A stretch of 64,000 nt of DNA from Metopolophium dirhodum (GCF_019925205.1 NC_083568.1:29076393-29140392); one strand, 5' to 3'; positions 36,436 to 50,625 are shown, counted from the first letter of the stretch. Made by a program: numbers and translations. Notes: a model not told the origin generated them from the sequence alone.

Positions 36436-36539
36436 TTACGTTAATCTACTTATATGCAAATAAAGACTAATAAAGTAATAACTAACCTTAGCTGTTGAAG
36501 CCTTAAAACTTATAAATAAAATAATAACATGGGAATAAT

Positions 36540-37800
36540 TTTTTCCGCATAGACATTTGAAGTTTAAATTTTGATAAAATTAGATTTTAAACGAAAAATA
36601 ACTATTTTTATTATAGGTAATTCAAGAAATATTAACTGAGGGACTTGAAGCGTATCGTATTTATACATTTATTATAATTTTCTACAGAAAATTAATGTTT
36701 TAAATCAATTTTAAGCTATTTATTCCACGAACCTATTTACACAGTATACGGTATAGGTATTGATTTATAAGTTAATAATATTAATAGGTATATGATATAG
36801 GTAGGTATTATGATAATAATTATAGCTTATTACCTTATAAAATATGCGATATTTTAGAAACAAACCTTAATAGTTATTTAATTATATAATATTAATATTA
36901 GTTGGTCATAAAATATCCGTATACCGTAGGCATAGCGAGGCTGACAAGTACCAATATGCTTTTGATAAAATTAATTTATATTTTTAATTTACTAGTTAAC
37001 CCATTGAGTCTATATATATTATAGTATTTCACGAGTGCAAACATTGGAGTATATGTAAATAGATTGTAAACAATAAAAAAAAAAAAATTGTAAGTATATA
37101 ATATTACAGCAGTACAGTTTCAAACCCTAGATTACTTTACTCAAATATTACCCAATGGTATACACTGATGGAACAACGTACAATGAAATATTGAAGTATG
37201 ACGAGTTCATATAATACACGAATTATGATAGTATTCATTAATTTTAGTATCTTTCATCGCATTTTGGTGTACCTAGTAAAATTGCTTTGGTTTCCAATTT
37301 TGGGGGGTGGTTTCTGGTAGAAAAATGGATCTAGTGAATTTTTACGCAAGACCAGTTTTGAACAACATTGATTCCGTTTTTTTGTTGTACCTAATTTAAA
37401 AAATGGATAGCTGAAAATAACTTGAAAATGTAATATAGCATCCCACAAAAGTTTTCCTTGTTGCAGTTTACAAATATTAAATGCACAATTTTTTTCATAA
37501 GCGTTAGAAGTTAAAATTTTGATAATTTTTGGGAAAAGACGAACGTATTATCGTCTTACTATGTATAACAATAAATAAATTACTATAATAGTTAAAAGCA
37601 ATATAAAATATAATATGATAATATATAGTTAGAAACATAGGCTAACAGTCTCTACTCAGAATCGTTTTTCGTATGCATTGATTTATCAGTGAATTAAAAT
37701 TTAACACATCCATTACGGTGACCTACTCAATGACGAGGTACACTCGACTCCTACTGTACAACAGAGCGGTTACCTACTTTCCCCCTTTTTCAACTAACAG
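36540..37800 (+). repeat. Two fragments of the dispersed repeat family
   Basis: 36540-36770 carries a TTTATTCCACGAACCTATTT block like that at about 28600. 37650-37790 carries ACTCAGAATCGTTTTTCGTA, TTAACACATCCATTACGGTG and CTACTGTACAACAGAGCG, as in the 19850-20300 copy. The sequence between them is non-coding; a short ORF there (37254-37448, minus) has no support. Confidence 0.5.
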
Positions 37801-38513
37801 TTTCCATTAGCTGAATATACAAAATTGGACTTTCTTTTGAAATATTTAATAATTAATAACTGCTAAATCACTAATTGTTAGTATATTCGATACGTTTTCA
37901 CATGAAGTTATTTTATTAGAGAGCTAACAAGAATTACTCATTATTCAGAGTTCTCATCGCATATGCCTATACAAATATATCTTCATATTATATTCATTGT
38001 GTTTTACTCAAAGATACCAAATTGAAAAAAAAAACGTATTAAATATTAGATAAGAGGTTTAAGAAATTATTTTTAAAATTTTATAAGCTCTGTAGGATGG
38101 GTATATACATGTTTAATGCATTACAGCATTTTACTCAATTTACTAGCACATAACATTTCATTCAGTATTTTAAATGGCTAAATCGTGTGCAACGGGTTTG
38201 ACGGCCACCTGGGGCAGTATTGATTTGGTGTTTTTTTGATAGGTTTTGAGCGGTTGGAATTTTTTTTCTTTCACGTTATTTTACTAGTATTTTTTTGTTG
38301 TTATTATTTGTTGCCAAAAGTTCCAAAAAACTTTTATTGCAATACCACGGCGGCAAAGGTGTCGCGTGCCAGCGGTATTTTTGGATGCTTACCAAAAGTC
38401 ATGTGTATCGATCTGTTAGGCATTTCTCACCTTCCCCAACCCTGGATGATGGTTAAGATGGAAAAATATATAAAAACATGAGAGAATTGAACGAGTTAAA
38501 GTTCTAATAAACA

Positions 38514-38640
38514 TGACTTTTTGGCAAACAGTCAAGACGTGCTTAGAATTATACTGGTGTCATCCATCAGTGAAAGCTTATTTTACCATACTATAGATGA
38601 AAAAAATGATGTGCCGACACTTACAAATATTGAATTTATT
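38514..38640 (+). CDS. Candidate exon or gene relic ending at a consensus donor
   Basis: An open frame (Q-D-V-L-R-I-I-L-V-S-S-I, later H-T-I-D-E-K-N-D-V-P-T) follows GGCAAACAG (acceptor-like) and ends at ATT|GTAAGTAAC. A second frame from ATG 38514 (M-T-F-W-Q-T-V-K-T-C-L-E) is also protein-like before a TAG. Two plausible frames suggest a frameshifted relic. The preceding 38340-38460 is GC-richer and may belong to the same relic. No family recognised. Confidence 0.22.
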
Positions 38641-41600
38641 GTAAGTAACAAGTATTTATTAAATTTCATATTTCTAAAATTTAAATCAATATTGTGGTTA
38701 AAATTAATTTATTGATAGTAAATAAATTTAGCAAGACAATAGCGTTTAATTTGTCCTTTTAAGTATTCCGGATATAGAGAATATATATTAGGTATATTAT
38801 TAGGAACTTATCATATCTGACCAGGTAGGTAAATCTTAATATTAAGTTAGACTACTTTTTGTTAGATTCCGAGTAAAGCGAGAAATATTATATTGGATTA
38901 ATAATTATATTTAAAAAAAAAATTATATATATTTTTTGTACAAAATATACCTACAACCACAATAATTGGTATATGTAACCGGTATACTATTTCTACGATT
39001 TCCAATTTTCTCCTAAAGTTTGTTTAGTGATTAATATTAAACTTAATCGGCTGGTTTATAATTTTTATGTGATTCGATGAATGTAAATTAAATTTAAATT
39101 GTTTGTTTAAAATTGAGTAGTGTTTTTTGTAGTGTTAGAACTTTATTTTTAATTTATCTAACTTTTTTAATCTGTGTCTGTCGAAATAGAACGTGCAATC
39201 CCAATATTTTTATTCTCATGTAAAATAATATATTTTTCAGTAATACTTTTTTGAGTTGGATAGAGTAATGCTTCACATATGTCATATTATCTATTTTTTT
39301 TGCGATTTGAAATATTTTACATTATGTAGTTGGCACTTGAAAGATGTAATTTTTATCATTTAGTGGTCGTGGTTAAAAACTGATGTTCGATCAGAATCGT
39401 CCTTTGTATGTGTGTCGTTTTCAAATTAATAATAATAATTAGTATTATACACTAAAATTTTATATTTTCTGTCTAAATGTTGACGAATAAAAACAAGTGC
39501 CCACGAGTATTTTGTATAGCTTTTATTAATTTTAAATAGTTAATTATATTATTTATATTTTATTGTATACCGATTTTTTCCTAAAACTTGATTGAAGTAT
39601 TATTTATAATGTCTTGACAACCGCTGGCAGTTTTGGTGAAATTTCTTTTTACACAACCATATAACAAACAAAAGTCAGATTTAGCGTCTCTTTCCAGTAT
39701 TTTTACATTGAAAATATAAGTAATGGTTTACCTACTAAATTAATTTTCTTATTCAATTTGACGGATTTTTAAAAAAATATAATAATTGGTGTATATATCC
39801 TTATATTAGTCGAATGGCTTTTATTACGTATGATCGCATTATGTCACTTTTAGACCTTTTTTTTATACCTAAATTTATGATTAGATTTTTTGAAATATAT
39901 CTAATAAAAGTAATAACAAACACTATACCTAGTAAGTTCGTAAATATATTATTTTATCAGTGAACTAAAAAAATGTTTTGGGATTTCATATTTTGTTTGT
40001 TCTTCTGATAAACAGTTCCGTATTTTACTTTACTACTTAAAACGCAATTTTGTATTGCTTATTTTAAATACAATATTACGTCATCATGATTTATTTTAAA
40101 TAATTTATTAATTTAGGTATGTTCATTATTTTATATTTTAATTACTTTGAAGTACTTATTTCAATTTTCAATTTCTAATTACATATTATATTTCAATTGG
40201 GTTTTTGATGAAAAATTTAGATTATTCCTGGATAACAAAAATATGTATGTCATTCTACTTTATATTCTTGAGTTAATGATCTATATGGATCATATATTTT
40301 GCGTTAATATAAAAAGTATTGAGTTATCTTTTAAAAATAAATTAAATTTTGTACATTATATCTTATACAAAGATTGTATTAATCATGGTAACATACTATT
40401 TGTACTTTAGTATTGAGGGGGGGGGGAACTTTGGCTATGAAACGTTTTGCTGAGACAGTGGTTAGAGGTAGACGATAAATAAATAAAGATCAATGACAGG
40501 ATGGAATGTGATCGGTATTGGTGAGGGTTTCTTTCGTCTTTTATAATGACATCAATCCTGTACGCGTGTTGGAATGGAATATTGAAGGATGGAAAAATTA
40601 CTACTTGTCCGTGGGTTATAATAGTAAGCGCATCACGGAGATATCTTCTACACTTGTTGTAAAATTTATCACTCGAACAACAGATCTGAATTTTACTGAA
40701 AAACATGATTACCCATTTTTGATGGATGGATTATATTATTGCAGCAGTATACGTTTATATATTATTATATCACGTCTAATAATATGCGTATACGAAGGAA
40801 GAAAAATATATATAAGGGAGTATACGAAATCAAGTTGTATAGAACATAAATGCATACGGCATCGTAAAAATATATTGGAAGAACAAATTTGTCTCTAATG
40901 CAATCTGGTTTTATAGCTTATTTTATTGCATAAAAAATCATTCGAATACTCAGTCTAATCGCAGTGTCAGCACTTGAACTTAACTTCCATTTTATATAAG
41001 TAGGCATACTAAAAATGAATGAGTATGTACAGTATTATAAATATGGTAAACACACAATAGCTTATTTTCATAGAATATAGTATATTTTCTATCTTTTCTA
41101 CGACCTATAATAATGTAGAAGATTGGGATTACTTTTGATTAGTACGTCATACTATAGTAACAATAATATACCAGAGGTGTAAACATTTTTATTGAATTTT
41201 ATGATAAAATTATGTTTTTAAAGTAAGTACTTACTATTGTTATACGAATACATAAATAAAAAACAGTTTTACTACCTACCTATTTTTTTTACCTACATGC
41301 ATTTAATAACGGATTGATTATTAATCATAAGTTTAAATTAAATTTTTATATTTGTGTTGATGTGTTTTTTATGTAGTTAAAAACTTACTAAGATTGTAAA
41401 CCTATAAAAAAAGATTAATTTTTTTTGTGGGTACCTATATAATAATATTTCGTAGACCATAAAATATGTATAAACAAATTATTTTTATTTACAATTTACC
41501 GTATTATTATTTTTGTCTCATTTTTTTTTTTAAATGTTTGTTCATTCTAGGTCATATATTGATATAATATATTTCTGATGAGGATCTCATTTGTTATAAT

Positions 41601-43239
41601 CAATATTCGTGTATTTTTTGATTTTGATTTTAGTCTGTTTAAATATTCATTCTTTAAAAGTTAAATAATTTCGTTATACAATATATTCCTTATTATAACA
41701 AGGCAAAAACTTGTCCAGAATATTTCGTAATAAGATTCGTGACCACGCACAATGAAACTCAGTTATTATTTTTTTTGCACAACAAAAAAGTAACGTGACT
41801 TTTGCCAACGACCCTGTCAGGTGCCATAGCTAGAGAGTAAAAACAAGGGTTGCACTTGAGAAGGCGTAAAAAATAAAATAATCGTGTACAGTTTCTTGTA
41901 CAGCGAAAAGATTCGTGACATAATAATATTATACATTGCACTCTGTTTTTATTTTTATTGAAATAATTTCTTTAAAATATAGTTTTCCAGTCTAACCTTT
42001 TCAGTTTTTATTCACTGCATTTATAATTTATATTCATAGAAATATCAGTTAAAGTGCATTTAACTTAGTCATATAAATAATACATTTTCATACAGCGTAA
42101 CTTTACAATTATTGTATCTAGGAAAATAAAAATATAATCTACTTTTTGAAATATTTTATTTAATTCGAAATGTTAAAATGACTTGCTTTTAAAATTTAAA
42201 TCGTTTCAATAATTTATTTTTGTCCAATTTATTAACCTAACCTAACGTATGGCATGTAACTATAATATGTACCTGTAATACCTACATTTATAGTGTGTGC
42301 AGTCTATTGAAATTTAAAGAATATAATTTTCATTAAAATTTATTATTGTTGATAATACGGACTTTTAATATAACTTTGTTCAGACATAAGTCTCGTTGAC
42401 ATATTATTATGCTATTACAGCAATTGAATCTAGTTTTAATTTTGTAAATAGTTTAATGAAACTGATACCTCTAATCGGTATTTCCCAAAAATGTGGTGAG
42501 GAAGCAATGTATATTTTAAGTATGAAAACTAAATTTGGTAGGTAGGTACTAGGTAGGCACCATGTTTTATTATATTATCATAATATATCCCATGGCTAAA
42601 TATATAGGTATGATCACAACTTTGTGATACGCAGGTGTTATGGCAGTGAATATTATCACTTCGATTTATTTGGTAACAAAACCATACAAATTATTAATTT
42701 ATTGGCTAAATAAATCCAAAAATCACTGCCAGCTGAGATTCCTTTCCATGCTAAGACATGCAATAATTGTACGTGCGCAGCCCAAAACGAAAATGCGTCT
42801 CAATGCGATCATACCTACATATTTAGCCATGATATATCCTATCAAAAAAGAAAAAATTCATAGTGACTTTCCAAGTTTAAAAATGGTTCAAAAATAATTT
42901 TTTAACGCTAATATAAATACATTTTTTCGATTAACATTTTGGAAATTTGTAGCAGGCGTAATATAAAACACTATAATTGTTCATATTGTGGTAAATTGTG
43001 TTTTGATATAAGTACCTATTTGATATCATACGTATCGACGGAAACAGCTATAGCAATTAATATAAACATTGAACGAATTGTAAACATTTTGAACAATTAT
43101 ATCCGTTCGAAAAATACAAATAATTAAACATTGCCGGTTAAGACGTCAGAAAAGGGAATACCAGCGACTTTAATTAAAAAATAACAAAACGTTGGGAAAA
43201 AAGAGGAGAAAAAGTTTAACAATAACTTGAGCCTTGTAT
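38641..43239. other. Non-coding stretch with a few unsupported ORFs
   Basis: The longest ORF (40518-40898, plus, 126 codons from GTG, beginning V-R-V-S-F-V-F-Y-N-D) has no recognisable domain and no splice or promoter support; an ORF of that length is near what chance gives in 64 kb of A+T-rich DNA. A GC-richer patch around 42720-42800 lies in another unsupported ORF. No RNA gene recognised. Confidence 0.5.
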
Positions 43240-44180
43240 ATACCTTTTGCGTTCTCCGCGGGCTTTTTGCTGTACAGAGAATTTTTTTTTTGGGGGGGCG
43301 TGGGTGTATAGAAAATTGTATTTTTGTATACCATTTACTCGCCGAAAATGATTTATTCCACCGTCCGATTTATTAATTATTTACAGACCACACATCCGTC
43401 CGTCACCTACCACTTACGCGTGCACCTTTGTATATGCGTTTGACAGCGCGACACGTGCTTGTCGTCCGCGAAGTAGGATATTAGGTGTATGTATATAATA
43501 TGTATGTGTCGGTGAGGTGGTTGTTGGTGGGGTGGATGGTTTTGTGTGGGGTGGGAGGGGTTGAAAGTCGGAGCAAAATATAACATTCCTATATTGATTT
43601 TGTCTTTTTACTCGATAGCGGCTCACGAACTGTGGTAAATGGTCGTATATTTGTGCTACTACATACGCATACATTTAGCCTACTCTTACTAATAATACTA
43701 CTACCACTACTCCTTCCACTTTTACTACTATACTATCTACATTCTACAGTGTGTTTGGTATATGGAGGCGGTCAAAAAGCTATAAATAAATTATTGCACG
43801 TTGTTGTTTGTTAGGCATAGGTCCGTGGGGTAGCGTTTCGCGGGTGGTATATATGCGTGTACTGCGGAGGGCCCAATATAATATATACGTCGGAGTGGAG
43901 GCGATGGCGGTGACGGATGGCGTGTAGGGCGAGGGAGGCCAAACAACAAGGAGCGTTTTTATCCTCCCACGCCCCCACCCCCACCGCCGCCGCCAAAATT
44001 GCGTATCGCCGACGGTGCGTTTTGCCGAATGTCAAACGCAGGAACGATGCCGACTGGAGTCCCTAAAGGTCAGAGTTTCGGGTAGTTTTTCAGGGAGCAT
44101 AACACAGCGCCGCAGTGTTCCGCGCACGACCGCGTAACCAACGTCCGTTTGTTGTTGGCTTTTTAAGGTTTTTCGACGAA
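43240..44180. promoter_or_regulatory. GC/CpG-rich promoter-like block with G/T-rich tract
   Basis: A nearly 1-kb block of raised G+C with many CpGs (TTGCGTATCGCCGACGG, GCCGCAGTGTTCCGCGCACG). It includes a G/T-rich tract at 43500-43562 with repeated GG/GGG runs on the plus strand, and a CCCCCACCCCCACCGCCGCC tract at about 43974. It lies upstream of the plus-strand signal-peptide exon at 46848 and could hold its transcription start; AAAG|GTCAGAG near 44069 is a possible donor. ORFs in the block on both strands look compositional. Confidence 0.42.
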
Positions 44181-46189
44181 ATTAAATTAACCGATTTATA
44201 GCATTAGAAGGGATTCAGCCGTTACGATGACAACAATTTAGTATATCGATAATTTGAACGGAAAGAAAAAGTTACCTACGGTATTGTGCGGCGTGAATAT
44301 GGAGTCACAATCTTTTATTTTTCGCTAGTTTCCAATATTAATGCTCGGTGTATAATGTCAAGTTTTATATTTTCGTTCATTAATACTATAATAATATAAA
44401 CTGTACAGTTAGTACACACATTTTTATATAATTTAATTTTATAAGATATTATTTAAAAAAACATTTTTTAATGTTATATTCACAACTCTATACCTAAATA
44501 ATTCGATGGTAAACACGAGTCTCGTGTGTATTTACTATTGAGTTACATGTTCATGTATATTATGTAGTTTAATTACAAGGAGTATTACTGAAGTATTTTA
44601 TCATTCTTTTCATATTACAAAAAAAAACAGTCGTTTTAAATTTTCCTAGCTAGATAATTAAAATAGAACAAAGATAAATTCGTATAATATATATGTTGTA
44701 TAAATGTAACTCTTGTATAGTATGTGGTTACATTCTAAGATTTATTGGTAGTTCTTATAATAAATTATGCATGTTTTATTACAATCTTTTAGAACAGAAG
44801 ATTTAACATGTTTTTTATTTTATATAAAAATCATACCATTTATATGTAACTGGGTCGATAATTTAGTATAGGTATAAAATGTTATATTATGGAATTATGA
44901 ATATTATTTAATTTCTAAGTTTCTTAGAGAAACTCAGCAATGTTTTGGGAAATATATATTTTATAATACTAAAACATAATATAACTTGATTACAGTGAGT
45001 AATTTAGCTATTATATCCAATATCCATATAATATTGTATTACATGTTGTACCTACATTTTAAAACACTATTGACATAATATTAGCATACCTGTAGGTACG
45101 AATTGCCTAAAATAATTAGAGGGGTGTTATAGCTCAGTATAAAATATTAGATTTGGTGTTGTACGGAATAGTGGAATTTTAGAAGTGGTATAAATTATTT
45201 GTTAAGACAACACTAAGCCTCCCCTATTTGTGTTTATGTTAAAGAAGGTGGAGAGTTTGAAAGCCATACATCACATCCCTCAACTGCAATAAATAATAGT
45301 GGACAACGTGAAAAAAATATATTGATATTTATTATATTTTATATATTATGACTCAAGGTTGTGTACAAATCATTATTTACAAACTAAACAAAACAAAACA
45401 ATAATTTTAATTTCAACTTTTAAGTAACTTTCAGAAACAATGATACATACACTGATTACTGATTAGTAATATAATATTAGGAATATCCTTGGATTTCTCT
45501 AATGAAGGTAATGGAACTTACATAGTTTCATCATACACTTACAGAACATAAAATGCTATGAAACGCAATTTAAATAACAATAATTAGGTACCTAGTTAAG
45601 TAATGTAATAACGTAAAAAACAAGAGTCGACTACAAAACATTTTAACCGCATTTGAGATGAACCACAATGGTGACAACACATGCGGGTTGGGTTATTAAG
45701 AGGTTATGGATAGACAACTTTAACCACAAGACGAAACTCTATTATAATATACATTTTTAACATAAATATGTTTTTGGGTTGGGTAGGTAGGTACAAATGT
45801 TTTTATTTTCTAACCGATTCTCCGTAACGCTTTGTTTATCAGTAATCACCGTAGAAACGAATAAAATGTAAAAATTACCTGATTCCTACTAGGCACATGG
45901 GTAAACAATTAACGGCTACTTATTAGCAAATATTTATTATTCATACATTTTCTTTGAAGTGGAAAACATCGAGTAGCGTGCTAGGTTTATGTCACACGAT
46001 CACCACTTTATATAAAACGATTTTAAATGTACTTAACCATTTAACTTATTATTATTAGTACCTAGTTAGTATGCATATACATTAATCATTAGTATATACA
46101 ATAATATTGTATTAATATGAATGTAATTAGAAACAGTTCAGTTACAAAAAAAGGAAATGTAGGAGAAGGTGAAAATGTTTATGAAGTTT
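44181..46189. other. Non-coding, probably intronic or 5' intergenic
   Basis: A+T-rich with no supported exon or bounded repeat. If the promoter is the 43.2-44.2 kb block, this would be the first intron of the gene carrying the signal-peptide exon. Confidence 0.45.
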
Positions 46190-46700
46190 CGAGGTATACG
46201 GGAAGCCCCCCCCACCTGTTCACTCCCCCACCCGTGAAGACGCCCCAGAGCCGTATGGTTTCAGCACACGTACTTATAAAAATACAAACTGTTTACTCTC
46301 CTCGTCGGGCATATGTACGTGACACGGCGCTGTGACCGTGTCGCGGAGACTGTTTCGAGGTACTACCTATATTTTCCAGAGAACAACAGAATACATGACA
46401 TACAAAAGAGCACGTCCCTTCCAAAGATATTTATTTTACCAGTTAATATGCCATTGTGAGTCGAGGGGCCGTAACTACGAAAACCGTTTTTACCGTTCCA
46501 ATTTTCTAGGGTCAAGATGTGTCCAATCGTTCGTTACCACCAGTTTTGGTGGCCCTATACGCGCTACCGCATAAATGTGCAGATGTTTGACGGTTGCTGC
46601 GGCTCTATTGAGTGAGCCGTGGAGGCGACCGTAATATCTCATGCCCGATAGTCGTTTTTGTGTCTGTAAATGTGTGTCAGAACCACTAGGTTGAAATCCT
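46190..46700 (+). promoter_or_regulatory. GC-richer block just before the signal-peptide exon
   Basis: C-runs and CpGs (GAAGCCCCCCCCACCTG, CACGGCGCTGTGACCGTGTC) separate this from its surroundings. It sits 150-650 bp upstream of the exon at 46848 and may be a proximal promoter or non-coding first exon; CGAG|GTACTACC near 46360 and GTCTGTAAATG near 46665 are possible donors. Overlapping ORFs lack any recognisable motif. Confidence 0.35.
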
Positions 46701-46847
46701 GCGTTTAGGGATTATAAACTGCTGGTGTTTCGATTAAAATGAAACATTATTGATATGTTTAAATGATAAATATCAGTATACTATCACAGTACTAAATAAA
46801 GTTAATCTAGTTTTAATATTATTATTGTTTTTTATTTTTTGTTTTAG

Positions 46848-46931
46848 ACTGGTTGAAGAAATATGATTCGTTTAGTTTGGCCAGTTTTGTTATTAGTGCT
46901 GATTTCAATAACTGCAGATGTCAACGCTAAG
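46848..46931 (+). CDS. Exon encoding a signal peptide (secreted or membrane protein, gene unrecognised)
   Basis: A strong polypyrimidine tract and TTTTAG acceptor are followed by 15 untranslated bases, then ATG at 46863 and 23 codons: M-I-R-L-V-W-P-V-L-L-L-V-L-I-S-I, then T-A-D-V-N-A-K, ending at AAG|GTAAATTG (phase 0). A basic residue, a hydrophobic core of about 13 residues and a small-residue end (A-D-V-N-A) form a textbook secretory signal with cleavage probably after A22. The exon therefore starts a secreted or type-I membrane protein. Its 5'UTR begins in an upstream exon. No following exon could be assigned with confidence, implying a long second intron or an exon beyond the window. The family cannot be told from the signal peptide alone. 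Confidence 0.65.
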
Positions 46932-49900
46932 GTAAATTGCAATATTCGTTTAGTATAATATTATATTTATAGTTTAATCTAGTGGTATGAAACGACTGTA
47001 ATAATTAAAACATGTATAAAACGAATTCTCTCGCTGTGATAATCTCGGGTAAATCTATGCTTAGCTCATTTTGTCTAAACGCCTTTTAAAAGGCCCGGCA
47101 TTAGAGGCTTTTGGGAGAGGATAAACGTAAAACGACCAGAATACAAATTGGCCGAGCGCCATTTTAAATACTCCCTTCCTTTTACACTTCCTGTCTACCA
47201 CTGCCCTTTACCGGGAAAGGGAAACGTGGTGGAAACTATAGCTTTTATCCGAACAAACCTTTATGCAATGTAGAACTCTAAGACCAATTTTCGAATTGTA
47301 ATTAGAAGTTTTAGGGAAAACAATGGATGGTTAATGGTGTCTAAAAGGTCTCAGTCATTAAATGTCATTAAATTTAATCATGTATTCGATTTTTATTCCA
47401 TAAGCACTGCATTGAACATCCATACACACATTCAAAATATATTGTAGTTGTCAAATATTGTATGGTTGAAATAATTTTCACGAACTGTTGATAATAATTT
47501 GTCAAACAATTGTAGACCTACTATACTACCTATATCATGATCAAACTATTTTGATTGCTGTCTATTCGATTAACCATTGAATTAATATGTGTACGCCAGT
47601 AATATAATAGGTAGGTATTATTTATTATACATTTGAAAGCAATGAATAATATTATAAATAATTGTGGGTAGGAAAATAATATTAGAACGATTCTAGTGTT
47701 GCTAGAAATGCGGAAAATGTTGTTAAATGCTGTACATTAATTAATAACTATTTTCACAGTATTTAGTGTTTACAAGTTACATTACGGTTAAAATTAAATC
47801 CTAATTTTTGTAATGTATAATCTACTTTCATGTATCACCTATATAAACATCCCTTAAGACAAACATTATTTCCATGTGCATGGCATGTAATTGCGTTGTT
47901 ATGGCTTGTGATAGGAATTCATTGACCTAATAATGAACTAATGTGGTATGTGATTAGTATTTATTAGTACTAATTATCCATTAATACATAGATATCATAA
48001 TATGACCTATATTGTATAGACCATAGAGTGTAGGAGTACGTAAAGTAGGTTATTGATATAAATGAAATTATCTTCTAAAAGTTATTCCAAGCAGTATTAT
48101 TTGTATTGTATTTTTTTCTGAATTTTGTTAAAAATTAGTTATGTAATTTTCAAAATCGAACATTATTAAAATAATGTTACAGGTTTTTTATAAACTAAAT
48201 TTACTTCCAAATAAATGGTACCTGTACCTATTATATATTTAATACAATTTAAGTCAAAATATTAATCAAATCTAAGGACAAAACATTTGATTTTAGTTTA
48301 AATAGATCACATACAATATAGTACAATTATTTACTTGAGATTATTTTACACTTTTGCTACAATGACTATATTCAATATTGGGGATCAAGATCATTAATAA
48401 AAAAGTATTTTTCAGGTATAAACTATAAAAATGAAGATTAACCCAAAGAACAATTTTTTTACACAGTAAAAATAAGTGTTTAAGTCTAAAGATTTTAAAG
48501 ATAATGTTTTGTTAACATAACTATTTTTTTTTTACATGATTATATTATGGGTTACACGTGTAAACAAATATTTAATACAGTAAAACGGTTTGGTGACTAA
48601 AAATAATAAAAATAGTAATATTTTAATAATTAACCAAGGGTGTATTTTTTTTAATACTGTTTAAAGTACGATAACATATTATTAAATTACATTGTGTTAC
48701 TCAAATTTAAAATGAAGAATTAAAACAAATTAAATTATTGATTAGTGTTAGGTGCGCTATTTTATAATGAAAAATACACTTGTATAGTCGTATATACTAT
48801 TATAAATAATAACGTTGAATGCTATTTTAATTTATTTTAACCTTTCACGATTGTTGTTGCTTGCTCATTCACTATTGAAATCGAATGAGAATAGCCGACG
48901 GGGTTGTTATATCCATGCGTCATACCAGCCCATGGGAAATATTAGTTTCGATCCAAATCTATGAAAAGGTAACATATACATATATTTTAATATCAGCGAG
49001 GGTACCCATATATTTTCTTTTACTTGGTTCCTACTGCAGTATCTATATTGCTTGAGTGCAGGATATTTTACATTTTATTTCTTTTAACCAGTAAGGGAAA
49101 CAGTCTTATCAACATGTCTGAAAAGGCATGCGCGTGTTGATCCATCGTACCGAAACCCAACTTCACTTGACACATTGGCTTTTTTCCGATAATAATATCA
49201 ATAGTTTCCAATGTTTATTGTTCTTATTCTACTAGCGGAGTTCCTTCGGTTGGAACATTCGTCATCCTGTGAAACATTAATTTATTGTATTCTTCACCAT
49301 ATAGGTATCATTTTCACTTATTGGTAATTATATTATTACCTATATTGTAATTTTTAATTTAGAAAAAAAAAATGTTTTGAAAATAGAATTTCATGACAAT
49401 AACATTTGGCCAAATTTACTTAAAATTGATTTTCCCAAGTTGTTAATAATATATTCTCCAAAAATTGAAAAATTTAAATTTTTTAATATAACTTTTTGAT
49501 GATTTATAGGGATACAATAAGACATATGGGAAAATCAATCACTAGTAGACTTGACGAAAAGTTCAAATATGTTTTCCGGTTTTTTTTATTGTTTACTAGA
49601 TCAATTGTTCTGTTGGAAATATAACATTATATCTAAATACCTATGTTGCACCTGTATTAGTTAGTCGAAGACATAAAAACACCACTTTCAATCCCCTTAA
49701 ATACTTTACTTACGCCGCTGCTGTAAATTGGATACCTACCTATTTATTTTATTATTGTAATTAATCATTTCTATAGTATTACTATTTTAAAATAATCTAT
49801 ACTTACTCAATGGTACTATTAGATACATTGTTGTGTCATGTAGCGAACAATAATGAAATATAATGTAATATTTTTACTGTCAAATAATTAGTATTGATAA

Positions 49901-50406
49901 TTATTAAAGTATAATGGGTATAATAAATTATTATCATGAAAATATTTTAAACGGTTCATTTTTCTTTAATTAAAACCATAGTCACCTCAAAAGATAATGA
50001 AAATAAAATTTTAAAAGGACGGTTTGGAGCTCAATGTAAACATATTCTGATAGAGGGTAGAAAAAGTTAGTAAATATTTGTTCACCAGTCCGTCTTGGCC
50101 AATGATGATAACGCTTCTAGTTCACCTCATCCCCTTGGCATCGGGATTTATAAAATATGATTGATTATAATCGGACCCTTTGCAAAGGGTTTAAATTCTT
50201 CCTCTCGTCTTACATTGAGGCCAAATCCACTGAATTAATCACAATATTAAATCCCGCTTATAGCTATAAAACTCTTTATATTTTTTTGTTTATCTACGAT
50301 AATACAATATTTTGCATTTATTTTAATAATTTAATTACATTATTAGTTCAAATTTGACAAGTACAAATAAATAGTTTGACTTTCGTCAAACTTCCCTAAT
50401 TTTATA
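46932..50406. other. Non-coding, probably intronic, with GC-richer islands
   Basis: GC-richer islands at 47090-47235 and 48880-49280 stand out from the A+T-rich background and might be regulatory. The second contains a potential hairpin, ATCAACATG...CGTGTTGAT, near 49108-49141. No exon was supported. Confidence 0.45.
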
Positions 50407-50414
50407 GATACATG

Positions 50415-50625
50415 TAGTGGCGTCATTTGGGGGGGGGGGGCAACTGGGGCATTTGCCCCAGTCTAGTATTTCCATCAATCTTAATTCGGTACATTTACTA
50501 CACCCCCTTACCCCTCTTAACCACTATGGCACTAAGCTATGAGAATCTGAGTGAAAAAATTTTTAGTCGGAAAATCAGTGAAAAGTTGCTTTAGTCTAAT
50601 ACAAACTAAAATGATGCCACTGCAG
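50415..50625. mobile_element. hAT MITE with perfect 8-bp TSD
   Basis: The left end TAGTGGCGTCATTT pairs with the right end AAATGATGCCACTGCAG; the outermost few bases of the left end differ. The octamer GATACATG flanks both sides (50407-50414 and 50626-50633). A run of 12 G lies at 50429-50440. The 211-bp element is non-coding. Confidence 0.8.

Noticed and set aside
40518..40898. 126-codon plus-strand ORF
   Set aside because: GTG start, no domain, no promoter or splice signals; an ORF this long is within chance for the A+T-rich window.
42939..43127. Possible zinc finger (C-S-Y-C-G-K-L-C)
   Set aside because: Two cysteines are placed as in a C2H2 finger, but the paired histidines are absent (tyrosine/serine in their place) and there is no second finger.
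43811..44035. 74-codon ORF on the minus strand
   Set aside because: Lies wholly in a GC-rich promoter-like block, where stop codons are rare; no motif beyond alanine/glycine runs.
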